A stretch of 64,000 bases of DNA from Hippasteria phrygiana (lineage: Eukaryota; Echinodermata; Asteroidea; Valvatida; Goniasteridae): contig JAZGUH010000027.1 in NCBI GenBank assembly GCA_037893225.1, forward strand, positions 930,001 to 994,000, written 5' to 3'. Position numbers and translations under genes: made by a program. The notes under the pieces were generated by a model. That model saw nothing but the letters and a program-made list of their open reading frames with translations. It had not been told where the DNA came from and ran no database searches. The first letter of the stretch is position 1, and every line of letters starts with the position of its first letter. Positions 31,671 to 44,150 of the stretch are shown here, in pieces.

Positions 31671-33500
31671 CGGAGTGCCGGCGCCGCCCCCTGTGTTTGG
31701 GGCTCACGGCTTTATACGTCCCCCGCAGTACGAATCACCGAGCGACCAAGTGGTCAATTATCTGATTTACACTATAAATAGAAAGTTCGAAAGGATGATT
31801 TCACTTCGACTTGAACCGCGCTTAAAAGGAAATTAATTTTAGCGAATATGCTGGTCAAAAGAAAGTATCACAAATTTTTTAAATGGAAAATAGGGGTTCC
31901 AAAAAACAATTCGCCCAATTTGTTGGTTCTTTCTGGGGAGAGGAACGGATACCCCTCCTCTTTTCAAATCCTTTGCGCGCCACCGGATCCCACTGTCAAG
32001 AGTGAATCTTTAATTCATAAGCATGCCGAGGACATCCAAGGGGAAACAGACAGACAGTCAACACGAACAACAATATTGACCGGCAAATTCAAATTGGCCA
32101 CGAAGAGCAACACTTCTCATATTGATCATTCAATTTATTGCATTCCTTCTGAGTACTGCAATACTAATATAAATAGTATTTTTCTTTAGTGTGAACAATA
32201 TATATTCCACTCTATCTAAAACAGTTCAACCGAAAACCACAATTCGTCCATGCTATTTAGATTTGTAAATACCTTAAAAGTATTTTATTGATAAAATATA
32301 ATATATAATTTGACAGACTGATACAACCGGTGTTCCTTTTTATTATTGCAGCGTTTAGAATATTATTCTATTATCATTTTAATTCAAATAAACCTGTTCA
32401 ACAGGTGTGTACAGATGCAAAGCAGTATCGTGTAAACATTTTGTAAGCTATTTTAAACCAGCTAGTTTCTCACTGATATACTAAAACTAGATATATCCAT
32501 CAGTATTACCACTGATACCAGATACATCAGTATTACCACTGATACTAGATACTGGATACTCCCATCAGTATTACCACTGATATTCGTTAAAGATGACCAC
32601 TTACGCTAGACACCCAAATCAGTATATGATACTAGATCAGTTGTACCATTGATATCAACTCACACAATTACTACTTATATATCGTCTTTGCTAAATATGT
32701 TATTAATTACTCTTTGGTGATCTGTGTATATGAATACAATATACATTTGCTCTTAGGCGCAGTATATTAAAAACTCTCAGTTTATCTCGATCAGGAAATA
32801 ACAATAATTTGTATCAACTGGATGAGCTCATAATTTAAAGAAAGAGGGATTTAGGTTTTTTTTCTCTAAAATATAACTTCATCATATAGATCATTCAATG
32901 TCCCTTTTGGAATTCACAAGGCTGTCATTTTCCTTTTGACCTCAATATAAAATATCCCTTTGATATTTCAAATTTCACTTAACCCCGCGTCATTTACACC
33001 TGAAAGTTCCCACTGGTTATTTAAGATATCACTGCCATGATATTGTCAGCAAAGCCGGTAATACAAGTTCCTCAAAGTGGCTTCTGAAAAATAAGATATA
33101 CATGCAAGAAAAGAATTGGTCATTATCGAAAAGGAATAGTAATACATCACTGTACTGTTTAGCCCAAAAAGTTACCACACGAATCTGTGAACCGCATAAA
33201 ATATAACTTAGGGAATATAAATATGTTGTATAAATTATTTCACATCAAGAGCTCTGAGCGCAATACCAGCAAACATTTTAAGCCATTATGCTTTACAGAA
33301 AAGAAACATGTTCCTTAAAACGGAACTACTTCACCAAAACCAGCACATGCTGTTTGTTTTTCAGTTAAAACCCAAGTACATGAAAATACGTACTTGATAT
33401 AGAATAAATAGGCAAAATACGTCCATGCGAAAAGCAACTTTTAAATAACTCTGTTGATATTTTGTACTTTTTCACTTCAACTGTCATTCGCAGTAGCAAC
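31671..33500. other. AT-rich intergenic DNA
   Basis: No gene seen. It includes the CACTGATAC repeat block described separately. The rest has scattered ATTTA words and no domain-bearing frame. Confidence 0.35.
32470..32660. repeat. Degenerate tandem of ATCAGTATTACCACTGATA units
   Basis: Four to five units of a roughly self-complementary motif (ATCAGTATTACCACTGAT) are separated by CTAGATA spacers. Confidence 0.6.
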
Positions 33501-33534
33501 ATTTATGGAGACGCCACTAGTGACATAAGCCACA

Positions 33535-33544
33535 GTCATTCTAA

Positions 33545-33583
<39 letters not shown>

Positions 33584-33860
33584 ATATATGTGATAATTTA
33601 GTAATAACATACTATAAAAGTATACTTGTGATTTAGACTATATTTATTATATCCAAATAAATACGAGCTTTGGAACTGCCTATCGCAACATCACCGTAGA
33701 ACAAAAATGGATAGACGTCTCAGCAGATAATAAACCACAGTCAGCCATTATTCTAATAAATAGATAAATATAATAATTTACTAATAAGATGCTATAAAAT
33801 TACACTGTAATTTAGACTATATTCATTATATATTCCAAATAAATAAATAAGAGCTTTGTA
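33535..33860. repeat. Imperfect direct duplication with (AAAT)11 microsatellite
   Basis: 33535-33675 and 33741-33858 share TCTAATAAATA...AATTTA, TAATAA, TTTAGACTATAT and CCAAATAAATA...GAGCTTTG in the same order. The first copy contains eleven AATA units (33543-33586). On the minus strand, downstream of IL-17-like gene 2, this reads as tandem AUUUA. Confidence 0.7.
33543..33586 (-). promoter_or_regulatory. Tandem AUUUA run downstream of IL-17-like gene 2
   Basis: Read on the minus strand the (AATA)11 microsatellite becomes continuous UAUUUAUUUA about 490 bp after the stop codon. It would be a very strong AU-rich element if included in the 3' UTR. It may equally be a neutral microsatellite beyond the transcript end. 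Confidence 0.3.
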
Positions 33861-34079
33861 AACTAATCGCCTATAACAACATTTTGCAATGTTTCGCAAT
33901 GGAGCCATAGACAATAGACAGATCCATTACCCCCCTCCCCACCCGACGTATTGGCGAAACACAACCGCGATAATACGGTCCCGCAAAAGTCTTACCCACG
34001 TGGCTGACGTGCAGCGCGCATGGCTGTGATTGGTCAATACGTCACGTCGAGGGCAGCGCTTACTGGATCTATCTATTAT

Positions 34080-34586
34080 TTAAGTAAACCGTGGGCATGC
34101 GCAGCCCACGGTGATTTCTTCCGTGGTCAGCGAGTACATCTCGAACCCGTTGACGGGGCTGGTGGTGCTCTTACGGAGAACCTGCATCGGGTAGCGGATC
34201 TGTTGGCACATCACATCATCGCTCTGCTGGCCGCTGAACGGATCCAAACACCCGCCGCAGAGGCATCGGGCCTCGGGGATGGATGCCGGGATGCGATTCT
34301 GGTCGAAGTTGGTGATGTACTCGTACGGGCAGGTGGACTTCCTGCTGATGGTGTCGTCGGAGGTGATCGTCACTGGCGTCTCTGGGCAGGGTGATGCGGG
34401 CTGGTTGGAGGCGGTATTGAACGGGGTTCCTGTCATCGGGTGAAGGGCCAGCGTGTTAGACCCTGGGTAGAGTGAGGTTGGCGAGAGGGGAGACATGCAG
34501 GTTCCACTAAGACCTGGGATGCTCTTGGCGCTGACTTGACAGGCACACAGAAGAGTCAATAAAGCGGCTAGTTGGTGATATATCGC
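34080..34586 (-). CDS. IL-17-like cytokine gene 2, main exon (first exon not located)
   Basis: This exon encodes a second secreted IL-17-family cytokine. The minus-strand exon begins at 34586 after a good acceptor (TTTGTCACTGTAG) and ends with TAA at 34080-34082, giving 168 residues. The first ~20 residues form the hydrophobic part of a signal peptide ending Val-Ser-Ala. The domain shows Thr-Cys-Pro-Tyr-Glu-Tyr, Asn-Arg-Ile-Pro, Cys-Leu-Cys, Gly-Gly-Cys-Leu-Asp, a Met-Gln-Val-Leu-Arg-Lys strand and a terminal Gly-Cys-Ala-Cys-Pro-Arg. These align in order with gene 1, and like gene 1 it has an intron just before the signal-peptide core. No in-frame ATG exists in this exon before the domain, so the start codon must lie upstream (higher coordinates); I could not identify it with confidence. 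Confidence 0.88.
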   Translation of the reverse strand, partial: AIYHQLAALLTLLCACQVSAKSIPGLSGTCMSPLSPTSLYPGSNTLALHPMTGTPFNTASNQPASPCPETPVTITSDDTISRKSTCPYEYITNFDQNRIPASIPEARCLCGGCLDPFSGQQSDDVMCQQIRYPMQVLRKSTTSPVNGFEMYSLTTEEITVGCACPRFT

Positions 34587-34854
34587 CTACAGTGACAAAG
34601 CATGATAAGAAATGCATTAACCTGTTGCTGTTTGCGAGTTAGGCATATGTAATTCTGGGTTTGTCTCAGAGTTTGCACGTTTTCGTGTCAAATGGGAGAC
34701 TTTTGAGACGCTGGTGGCAGTAGACTTAGCGGTCCTTTTCCCCATTGTTCTCACTGGTCGTGCGCATGTTCAGAACTACATACACGCGCTCACCCATACG
34801 CACACGTGCTCAGCTCAGAACGAGCAAAAACGACCGTTGTGTCTGCTGCTACCA

Positions 34855-35095
34855 GGGGCCAATTTCATAAAGCAGTTAAGCACAAACATTTGCTTAGCAT
34901 GAAAATGTCTTGCTTAATAAAAACAGGTTACCAGCCAAAAAACCATGTGATTTTCATGCTAAGCAAACAACAGCTGAATACAGTCAAAAGCAATATTCCA
35001 CACATGTAAATATGGTTGGTAATCCAGTTTTTATCAAGGAAGCATTTGCATGCTAAGCAAATTTGTGTGCTTAACAGCTTTATGAAATTGGCCCC
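34855..35095. mobile_element. 241-bp MITE with GGGGCCAATTTCATAAAGC ends
   Basis: Left end GGGGCCAATTTCATAAAGC and right end GCTTTATGAAATTGGCCCC are perfect inverted repeats, continued by TTAAGCACA and TGTGCTTAA. Internal GCTTAGCATG and CATGCTAAGC words repeat. It lies just upstream of the IL-17-like gene 2 main exon. The ends resemble those of the 55047-55295 element, suggesting one superfamily. Confidence 0.8.
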
Positions 35096-35099
35096 TGCG

Positions 35100-36800
35100 T
35101 CTCAAACTTTCTCCCATTGTGACGTTGGATGATAATAACAATCACGATGACAGCGGCTAAAAAAATCACACTGCGATGCGCGACAGAGCTGGAAAATAAC
35201 TGCAAAAAATTACACGAACTGAAAAAAATACTGGGACATTACCGCATCGTTCTCATCAATTCATTTTTTTTTTTGAAACACTGAATGCCAATTATGCTCT
35301 TCCCTTGAAAATGTTGAATAGCACAATATTGTTTACACACAATTTTCAGGGCAGACACTATGACACGGGAAAATTACTTTATTCTTTATACACGAATCAT
35401 TCTCACCATTGATTAATTTGTTTACTGTGCAACACTGACGCCAACTCTAAATATCAATTAATAATATCAACAATAACACAATATTTTGCTACAGATCTTG
35501 AGGGCTGGCCCCAATTTGCTGTGTAGACACTGTAGGCATTTACCAACAAACCTTCGTGTTCAAAAGCGCTTTAAAAAAAAATCACTGGGCCGAAGGGAAA
35601 TTCCCTGCGCATTCCCTACCATGGCTTCTACTCCAGCGTGTTTTATCGGCCCCTGGCCATTTGGAACTACCCATTGTTAAAACGCAGACTTTTTTGTAAT
35701 GGATAGGTCGTTGGTGAATACACTGAACACATGACTGAATGAACACTTTCAACACACTACCATTTTTGACAAGGTCGCTTTGCGCACTACACGATGCTTC
35801 TTTTCGGGTTATTTGAGTTGACGGCCGTCAACGGTTTAAAAAGGCACAGAATTCCCAAGGCCGTACGTAAGATAAAACCGATTTCCAAGAAATGAGATTT
35901 AAGCCTGCCTTCTTCAACAATGCTCTTTCATTTACAAATTCTTTTAAAAAGTGTCCCCGGTCATTCACATACTCAAACAAAATTGTAGTAGCCTATATAG
36001 CTGTTGAATAAAGAACCTTTCAACAATTAGTGAATCTGTCTGTAAAGAACTCTTTCTGTTCGTGCCAGACTGGGGTGTTATTTAAAGGTACATTTCTTGG
36101 AAAAGTTTTAATAGATAGGCCTTTTGAGTAAGACTCTGACGTTGTCATTTTTACGCAGGTTGAAGTTAAATTTAGCGGTTTTAGATAATAGCCAGAGTTA
36201 CAAAAGTTGGAAATTCGCAACGGGGCGTGGAAATATAATAAGGTTCGAAAAACTAACACAAGAAAGGGGATCTAAGTTTTTTTCAGCAAAGTCATGATTT
36301 GTAAATTTTAAACATGCAATGAGTGCAATGCAGTAGCTCCCATCGTTATAAACAACTCGGTCTTTGAACCATTGATAAATTTGCAAATGAACCGCAGTGT
36401 TGTCTTTCGACTTATATTTATATCACTGCTGTCTTATACAATGACATAGGCAAAACTGTGTAAATACCATTGCTAATTTCTAAATTTAAAATTTAGGTTA
36501 CAGGTTTAGTGCCACAAAAATAATGATTTTGGAACGGCATAGGATTACGAAATCGGGAAAAAACCATCAGCCAACGAGGCGCGCAGTGACTGACACTCGC
36601 CCGAGAAAGGTGCGCGATGTACGGTGGGTCTGTTCGCCTTGAACACGGTCAGGAAGTAGAAAATACGGAAGAGGAAATATAAAAAATCGTCCATCTGTTC
36701 CCTTACCGAAACTTATGGGAGAATGAGAGCGGACACGTGGTACTACTGTGTATTGTATGATTAATCACCTGTTTACGGTACTTTTGACGTTTCTTTGTAC
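35100..36800. other. Upstream region of IL-17-like gene 2, first exon not found
   Basis: It should hold the missing first exon and promoter if the intron is of similar size to gene 1. I checked candidate ATG-plus-donor combinations between 34600 and 35400 and found none in the right phase. A TATAAA on the minus strand near 35389 and a kappaB-like site at 35595 are the only promoter-like signals. Confidence 0.3.
35595..35604. promoter_or_regulatory. NF-kappaB/Rel consensus upstream of IL-17-like gene 2
   Basis: GGGAAATTCC fits GGGRNNYYCC and lies about 1 kb upstream of the gene 2 main exon. A minus-strand TATAAA occurs about 0.2 kb nearer the gene. The arrangement resembles gene 1, but the transcription start is unknown. 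Confidence 0.35.
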
Positions 36801-39800
36801 TGATTTCGTAATAGAAATGAAGGAAATATTTTAATGGGACAAACAAGCATTGCTAAAGAACACCGTACCTCAATACCAATATGTTACGAATGGAAACCTA
36901 ACGTAATATGCCATTCTGCAAGAAATTATTCAACTCACTGAATCTATTTTTGGCATTAAGTAAACGCTTTTTCCTATGATCTATCGACAGGTAAATATTT
37001 TGGCCAATTGGCTCGCCTACTAGCTCAAAAATTGCAAACAATTTTGTCTTCGTCCCGATATAGAGTGCATTATTTTACATTATTTTTTCAATAGCTACAA
37101 AAAATTGTTGCAAAAGCTAATAAAAATGCAGAAGGTATTTGTGTTTCGAAATGTGTTTTTTTTTTTTCTTCGGGGGATTTCAAATTGGGTCATCCAAAAA
37201 GAATTCAAGAATTCAAATACCTCCAACGCTCATTACAAGCTCAAGGTTTCTTCAGTTTCACTTTGCCTAAATTGTAAGTAGGCCCCCTACTGAATGCATT
37301 TTTGTTCCATTCACTGACCGCAGAAATGTAAAAAACGCACTGAAAATGACCTAAAAGATAAAAAGCCGTCAAAAATCAGAAAAATCAATATTGGGGTTCT
37401 TGGCTACAACACGCAGTTTGTATTGAGGTATCGATGCCTGTGTTTACCGGTATTTTTTTGTTGCCAAAATTTCAATCGCATATTTTCTTTACATTTTTAC
37501 AAATAGGGTGATTTTATCATAGAAATTGTAAACGTTTTAAACAGAGGATCCGGCTAGGTTCGACAAGGTCCGGTATATTGAACTTTAAATGTACGCATCC
37601 ATCAAAATCCATATTCCGTCTGTTATACAATTACAAATGTATAGCCGTTTAGGGCTGGAGCTTCATGTAGGCCTATACATGTATATTTGTTTGTTTCGGA
37701 GTCCGTGTGTGCACGTGTCAGCACCAACCTCACGTTATGTCTCTTAGACAGTATAAATCACCAAAAAATATTTTCTGTACTCCTGATATCATCTTCTTGT
37801 AGGTCGGGTTTTCATAAGCATTCATCCAAAAACTGTTTCCCTGCTATTGTTCATATTATTATGAAAATACTTGGCGTGCAAGTAAAAATTATATATCTTT
37901 TCGATTAGCAGTTGAGTTACTAATATAACAAGTATTTTTATAATTACTATATAATAATATGAAAATACTTGGCGTGCTAGTATTGGCAGCTCAACTGCTA
38001 ATGGAAAAACATAATAATAGTGTACTTTTACATGCACCCGCCCCACAAGCTCATGGTTACGGTTTTACTACAGTATGTCCCCCAAAAAACGGAAACCGGG
38101 AAACGGATTAATATTTTTCCATTATGGGGAATAACGATTAAATAATATACATGGACACATAATTATGTAGCCTATCAGAACGATTGAGTTCTCAGCTTTC
38201 ATTTGACATCTCATTCGATGGAATTCGCTTTCGGCTTCATAACGAAAAAGCAGTTAAAAGAAACTGGTTCATTTTGAACACCTTTCAGATCATCCGTCTT
38301 TATTTTATAGCACAATGCCATTCAACGCGCTATTTGTATTTATATACCAATGCAGTGTGCCGGGGCACCTGGTGTCATTCAAACAATCATATTTGTTGAT
38401 TCTGATCAAGGACATCATCTATATACATTGTACAGATTCAGTTTGAACATCGTTTAGGTTTCGTGGTGTGACAAAAACGAGTGACTTCCACATCAGCTAA
38501 ATGCCGAGCTATAATGCCTCATAACTGAAAAGTGTTCAAAATGAAATTCCCACCATTTTTTTGGTGGTCAAATAGCTTTTTCAGTAACTGTGAGCGAATT
38601 TTACGACACTGGATGTCATTTGAAAGCTGAGATGTTAATCTTTGTGATACAAAGGCCTACCCTTTGATTTTATGATTATACCCCATAATATAGATATAAT
38701 CTCTAATTCTCGTTTTTGTGTGTGCATGGCCTGGGGACACTGTATATCATCAGCAGCACTTCAAGCATTTACAACACAATCGACCGGGTTTGCTCACAAA
38801 AATGGTTTCGTAAATACTATCAAATGAATGGGTGTCGACCTTGTACAACAATATACCCTTTTCGTGTTTGGAATATGGCGACCTTTGCTCGTTCAAAATA
38901 CTATAATGGCACCGTGTGGAACATGTTATGCTCTGCGCACACTGCAATTTCTGATATGAAAGCAAACTTCGTGCATTGTATACAATCCATCACACCAAGA
39001 GAACATTACAAAATGGTAATTTGTCCCGCTGAAAAAAATATCACCATGTCGTTTTTAAGTTGTCACATCGACGGAAGGATAGCTATACAACTGTCAGACA
39101 TTTCATGAGCTAAAACAAAATAGTTCAGAAAATTTAAAAGTGGTCCTTGGGAATTGTTTACGCTTGAGTACAATCTTTACTTCAACCGTGCAATCAAAAT
39201 GTATGTAAAGTTGGGATGTTTTTCGTACAAAAAGAATGTTAACTGCCTTGACTGAAAATTTTGAAATATATGCATATCAAGTTTTTGCTTTACCAACAAA
39301 GTAATAGTATCAGATTATCAGCTTTTCAATTATCAGCAGATGGAAGTGATTAAATTCCAAACTTTGGAGGGTAAAATGTATTCTGAACAGAAATGTAAAG
39401 CTTTTATCTGTCAGAATGTGTGAGTGCGATTGTGTATGATGGTGGGTAGGAATTACCCGCTAGTAGGCATGTAAGCTTACCTTAGCATCCATTTAGAATT
39501 GGAGAATGTTGTCTGTGGAATTGGTTGAGTTCACAAACAGGTTGCTGTTGAGCGTGGAAGATAAAGTTACAACTTCTAACTTGTTACAAGAAGTGTTCTG
39601 TATCGAGTGTGAAGTTGTCTGCGAAATCGACCGACTGTTAAGTTTGTGCATGGTGACGGCCTATATATACTATTCGAAACAAAAGCTCTGCTCCAAAATT
39701 TAAAAATAAGTCCCCAAGTAATGTTGGAGCAATTCCCGCTCGCACGGTTTCCGTGTGGATTATGATAATCACGTCGTTGAGTAGTTTTCCATGGCGGGAT

Positions 39801-40284
39801 CTGCCTACATGATCGTGTGCGCTTCGTAAAATACAGATCCGCCTCGGTGATACGCAGCGCCACCCGCTGGTCGCCGTCAAGCGCGTTTCACCGTCTAGCA
39901 ACGGCGCTGGGTACCTGCATTAGGGCGCCGAATCCGGTTTCTGTTTGACTTGATTACGCGTTTTTGAATACCATCCGTTTTTCTTCCAACTCGCTCGTCA
40001 GTCCTGCACACTTCCGGTGGCAGTCGGACCATCGAACGAGTGTATCGGAGGCTAGGCCACAGTCCAATCAGACTTTTGCAAACCTTAGATTGCGGTTTTG
40101 TAATGAGATAGGAATTCGCCATGATTCAGGGTGGGGAATCCCACTGTTGTGAAGTTCCTTATAAAAAAAACGCCAAAAAGATGACTAATAGAAAACTCCA
40201 TCTATACACTGCTGCCCAGTTCCTTAGCAACTTTTACGTGTGTTTTGATTTTGTGTTTAGTATTGTTATGTATGTTTAGTTCAT
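36800..40284. other. Intergenic DNA, no supported gene
   Basis: It includes an imperfect inverted repeat (38190-38290 with 38526-38631) and paired copies of AAAATACTTGGCGTGC near 37864 and 37963. A GC-richer stretch at 39700-40150 might be a promoter or exon region, but no domain, splice pattern or start could be supported. Confidence 0.35.
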
Positions 40285-40544
40285 GGGCGGCGATCCCGGG
40301 GGACCAATATTTTTAGGGGAGAAGACGGATATGGTAGTGCCCCCCCCCCCCCCCCCGATAATTTCCCCATGGTTATATACATGTTATGGGTCATTGGCTT
40401 TTACATGCACCAGAATACATAATAATCAGCACATATCTTTCAAAAATTTTCCAAGATACACGAGAGACACAGATAACAATTGTTGTTGGTTGTGCGCATT
40501 TCCTCCGCCCCCCCCCCCCCCCACCTTGACGAGAAATCGCCGCC
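40285..40544. mobile_element. 260-bp MITE with GGGCGGCGAT / ATCGCCGCC ends
   Basis: Left end GGGCGGCGATCCCGGGG and right end ATCGCCGCC form short inverted ends. Two poly(C) runs lie inside. No target duplication was found. Confidence 0.5.
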
Positions 40545-41478
40545 GTTGGTTTAGTTTGTCACTTTACAGTTAAAGTATACATGTATATATTCTGACGGGT
40601 TTTCACAGTTCTTTTAGGCCAAAAGTTTCGCCTTTACATAAAAACATATAGGCCTATAAAGATGTTTTACATGTATTCGTATTCAGTGAACTTCTAGGTT
40701 TTTTTCGCTTGTACAAAAAAGTGTACATAAACAAACTTGAAGTTTACTATCGCTATAGGCCTATACCATTTTTACAGCCCTACACCGTTTGGTGTAAATT
40801 TGATTTCACACCATCAGAAGTCCCATAATTATGTAGAACACATCAGAAGTATCATATAACGAAGTTATAATCAATGCAGTTACAATACGCATCTCCAAAA
40901 TCTGGGAACGTGAAGGTGTATTCAATCAATGGCGAGATTGGTTTCGCAACTCACTGTTTTAAATTAATTTTCTAAGATAATGCGGGAATTAGCTGATGTT
41001 GTATCATTAAAGGAAATATGCTGTGGATATCAGTTCCATTTGATGTCACGCGTGTATTACCATGTGTTACAAAAATACAACTATGACCTAAATTGTTGTT
41101 TTAAATTGGAAGTAAAAAAGAACTTGATGGTTTTCATTTTATTAGAAAATCCTGTCATCAGTTTATGCGAGAGGGCGCTATTTTTGTTTCGTCAAAAGAG
41201 CATAATAGCAATGCAACAAAAAAAATTCCTTCAAAATAACCCACCAACAATGTTTTTTAAAATATTCGCTACTAATAAGCTGTTTAGCATGACAATCAAG
41301 AGCATAGAACGTACTCTAAGACAGTTTGTAAAAGTTGATATTATTTGAACAAAAAGCTATAGGGACACTCCTGCTATACCCTTGATGACATCATGGTTTG
41401 ATTCATAAATATGCAACTTTAATGGGGGATGTAAAGAAAGATGTCGCATATTCAAGCCAAAATTATATGCGTGTTCCA
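40545..41478. other. Intergenic DNA, no gene seen
   Basis: A 122-codon frame from 40980 has no recognisable domain and no codon bias I can see. It is not called. Confidence 0.35.
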
Positions 41479-41482
41479 TTAA

Positions 41483-41873
41483 AGTTAGTATACAACATTT
41501 GCTTTTGCTGTAGTTTTCAGAAATGAATGGATTTTAGGGTTAGTATTATAGCAAATACCGTAACACTGACCTGTTTGTGTGCATGATATAGGCTAGGTAA
41601 AACAAAGAGAGAAAAAAAACGTTCTTGTAGTCTGGTTCTCTGATCCTACTTCAGATAAAACGAAGCAATTTAAAGACGTCATAGAATTGTCAGGTCGGGA
41701 TACTAGACTATAATTTATACAGAAATTTTACTTTTATTGAAAATGACAGCACACCAGGTGCCATGATTTCACAGGATGCTTGAGACTATTATTTACTTAC
41801 AGTCTAGTATACGGTATTTCATAATCATTCAGTAGTTTTGTTTTTTGATGTTTGCGAATGTTGTATGTTACGT
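41483..41873 (+). mobile_element. TTAA-family B non-autonomous transposon, copy 2
   Basis: Starts AGTTAGTATACAACATTTGC and ends GAATGTTGTATGTTACGT. TTAA flanks both sides exactly (41479-41482 and 41874-41877). It contains the CACACCAGGTGCC site that is occupied by another MITE in the 54.7-kb copy. Confidence 0.8.
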
Positions 41874-41877
41874 TTAA

Positions 41878-44116
41878 CGCTCCTGAAGACTGCCGAAAAA
41901 TTCTGTCGGCCCCATTCAATTTTTTGCAACCCCCAAGAGAACGAGGGAGAAAGTCATGTGCCGGTCCTAACCCAAAAAGATTGTTTTGGAACCGGGGGGA
42001 GGGGAGGGGTCCATCCCCCCCCCCCCCCTTTCAAAAGTATTTCGCCGCACCTGTTTACATTAGTGCTCAACCCCCTTTTAAATATTTTCCCGTGCGAAGA
42101 AAATTCAGAGTGTTTTTTTACGTAAATTTTGTAATTTGAGCCCTAAAATCCCGAGTAGATTTGATGTCCTTTTATTTATTTGAATTATTCATTTTGCAGG
42201 TAAACACAACCCATAAAGTTACAATTACTATAGGTACATAACCACCCATGGCAAATTCTAGGAAAAGGCGATTCGAGTTGCGTGAATCGGTGTATGCGTC
42301 ACATACCCGTATAGTGCGAAAGGGAGGGTCGTTGCTGTTGTGAAGTTAACCTTCTACGTTTGAGTCAGCCAAGTACCCAGGATTTGTATTTGGGTGGGGT
42401 ATTTGGATTTTACATGTTTTTCCTCAAAAACGTTATTAACAACGTTACTTCACTGTCTCATGTGGTAGCTGCACATATTTGGCTCATTTTGTTCCACTGA
42501 AAATCTCACATTTTTACGCGGGACTTTATAGCAGATTTTAATTAACCTCACGGAGGTTTAGTGAACAGCACAACATCAAAGTTTACGGAGATTCACGAAG
42601 CAATAAATAATAATAGCATTTGATATTCATACTCGAATCTAAATTGAAGATACGAATTGGATTTTACCAGTATGGGGATCATTCTCATCGCACAACTATA
42701 CTGAAAGTTGACAGGCATGCCAAGTGAATGCTGAAATCAAGATTTCCGCCCCTTATAATCCCAAGCTCCGCCCCTACATTTCGCCCTGCTGAGATCTTTG
42801 GAAATTAAAAGGATACCGTGGGCGGGGAGTGATGATATGTGAAGGGGGCTATCACCCCCCCCCCCCCCCCCCCCCCGAGTTACAATACAATTGTATACCT
42901 ATTTTATAAGGGGATGTTGGTGATATTTCGATTTCCCATACGCGTCATTCACCATTCAGAATGCAAACCTGGGCAGGTCTCTATTTGTTCATTCTGTTCC
43001 ACCTTCATTTCCAATTTTGTTTTTATTGAAAAACCAATCCCCTATTTATTCCCAAATCTCAGACGCAGAGGAACTAGGCATATAGGTCCGGTAACACTTT
43101 GGTTTGGTTGCGTCCCACGCGTGCGATGAAACTAAAACAAATCTAAATTTAGAACACGTGACAAATCATTTTCAAGATTCCCTCCAAATGTTGTAATTTA
43201 GTGATTCTTTTTTTTTTGGGGGGGGTGAAGTTTTGACAAGTCGCACTAAGCTTTCGATATAATTATAATGGCCGGTCGCCAAATGAAAGATGTGCATACG
43301 GCTGTTTCATGTTTCAAAGTGCGCATCAAATTGAGCTTGATTTGCCATCTGTAAATTTCTGATCAAATTATCGGGAGGTGTTATGACTTTTCGGTGGGTA
43401 ATTCCTCATAGACGACTACTGAGGGTTGTTCTGAAAAGTCTCCATTTTGAAAACAAAAAAGTCCCTCCACTGTATTGTAAAATGGGCAATTTTAAAGTCC
43501 AATTTCATCCGCTTGCTCAGAAGTAGACACTCAATTCCTCAACTGCGTGGCTCTCTGGTGTATTTACTGGAAAGCAACACCAGCACTAACAGCCAATTCT
43601 GGCTCTCACATGTGCTTTTTTCCAGAAATTTCGGGTGTTTGGGCAAATTATAATAAACTAACAAAACAGCCGTTGGCAAATTTCCGCTCAAACTTTAGGG
43701 GTTTTCCCTCTTTGCTGTCGGTTCGCCCATGCTTGTTTGATAACAACAGACTCGACACATGGAGTTATTTCGACTGACCGTTTCACTGACGTATGTTACC
43801 GTGGAAAATGTTTCGTCATTGCTTCCAAATTCGACTCATCTCGGTGTACAAAAAATCGAGTTTGGGATTTTTCCTTGAGGCGGATCTGGGGTAGTTTTTA
43901 CCCAGAAGCACGAAAAGGATAGTTGGCAATCCCCAAACTACCCAAACAACAAAGTGGAATTATGAGGATTAACTTGGGGTATTTTATTTGTTACTACCCT
44001 GAATACCGGGATTTCATTTTTGAAGTCAAAAATGACACTATGCTATTCTACCCTTTTCTCTTAAATGTCAACCGTCAATTTAAAAGGTGCTATCTCATGC
44101 ACTAAACGTGGTTAAA
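41878..44116. other. Intergenic DNA with poly(C) blocks, no gene seen
   Basis: Poly(C) runs at about 42016-42029 and 42855-42876, and a T9G8 block near 43208. No coding evidence. Confidence 0.35.
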
Positions 44117-44150
44117 CAGGGGCGGATCCAGAGGGGGGTTTTGGGGGTCG
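44117..44150 (+). mobile_element. Solo end of a CAGGGGCGGATCCAG transposon
   Basis: CAGGGGCGGATCCAGAGGGG is the same terminal motif as at 18916 and 47168. No matching right end was seen, so it is truncated or its other end has decayed. Confidence 0.45.

Noticed and set aside
32470..32660. CRISPR-like array of ATCAGTATTACCACTGAT repeats
   Set aside because: Spacers are short and irregular, repeats are degenerate, and the window is eukaryotic.
34020..34394. 124-codon frame opposite IL-17-like gene 2
   Set aside because: Antisense shadow of the IL-17 exon, whose cysteine framework is clear on the minus strand.
34600..35400. ATG-plus-donor candidates for exon 1 of IL-17-like gene 2 (for example near 34795 and 35250, minus strand)
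   Set aside because: They join the main exon in the wrong phase or meet stops at once.
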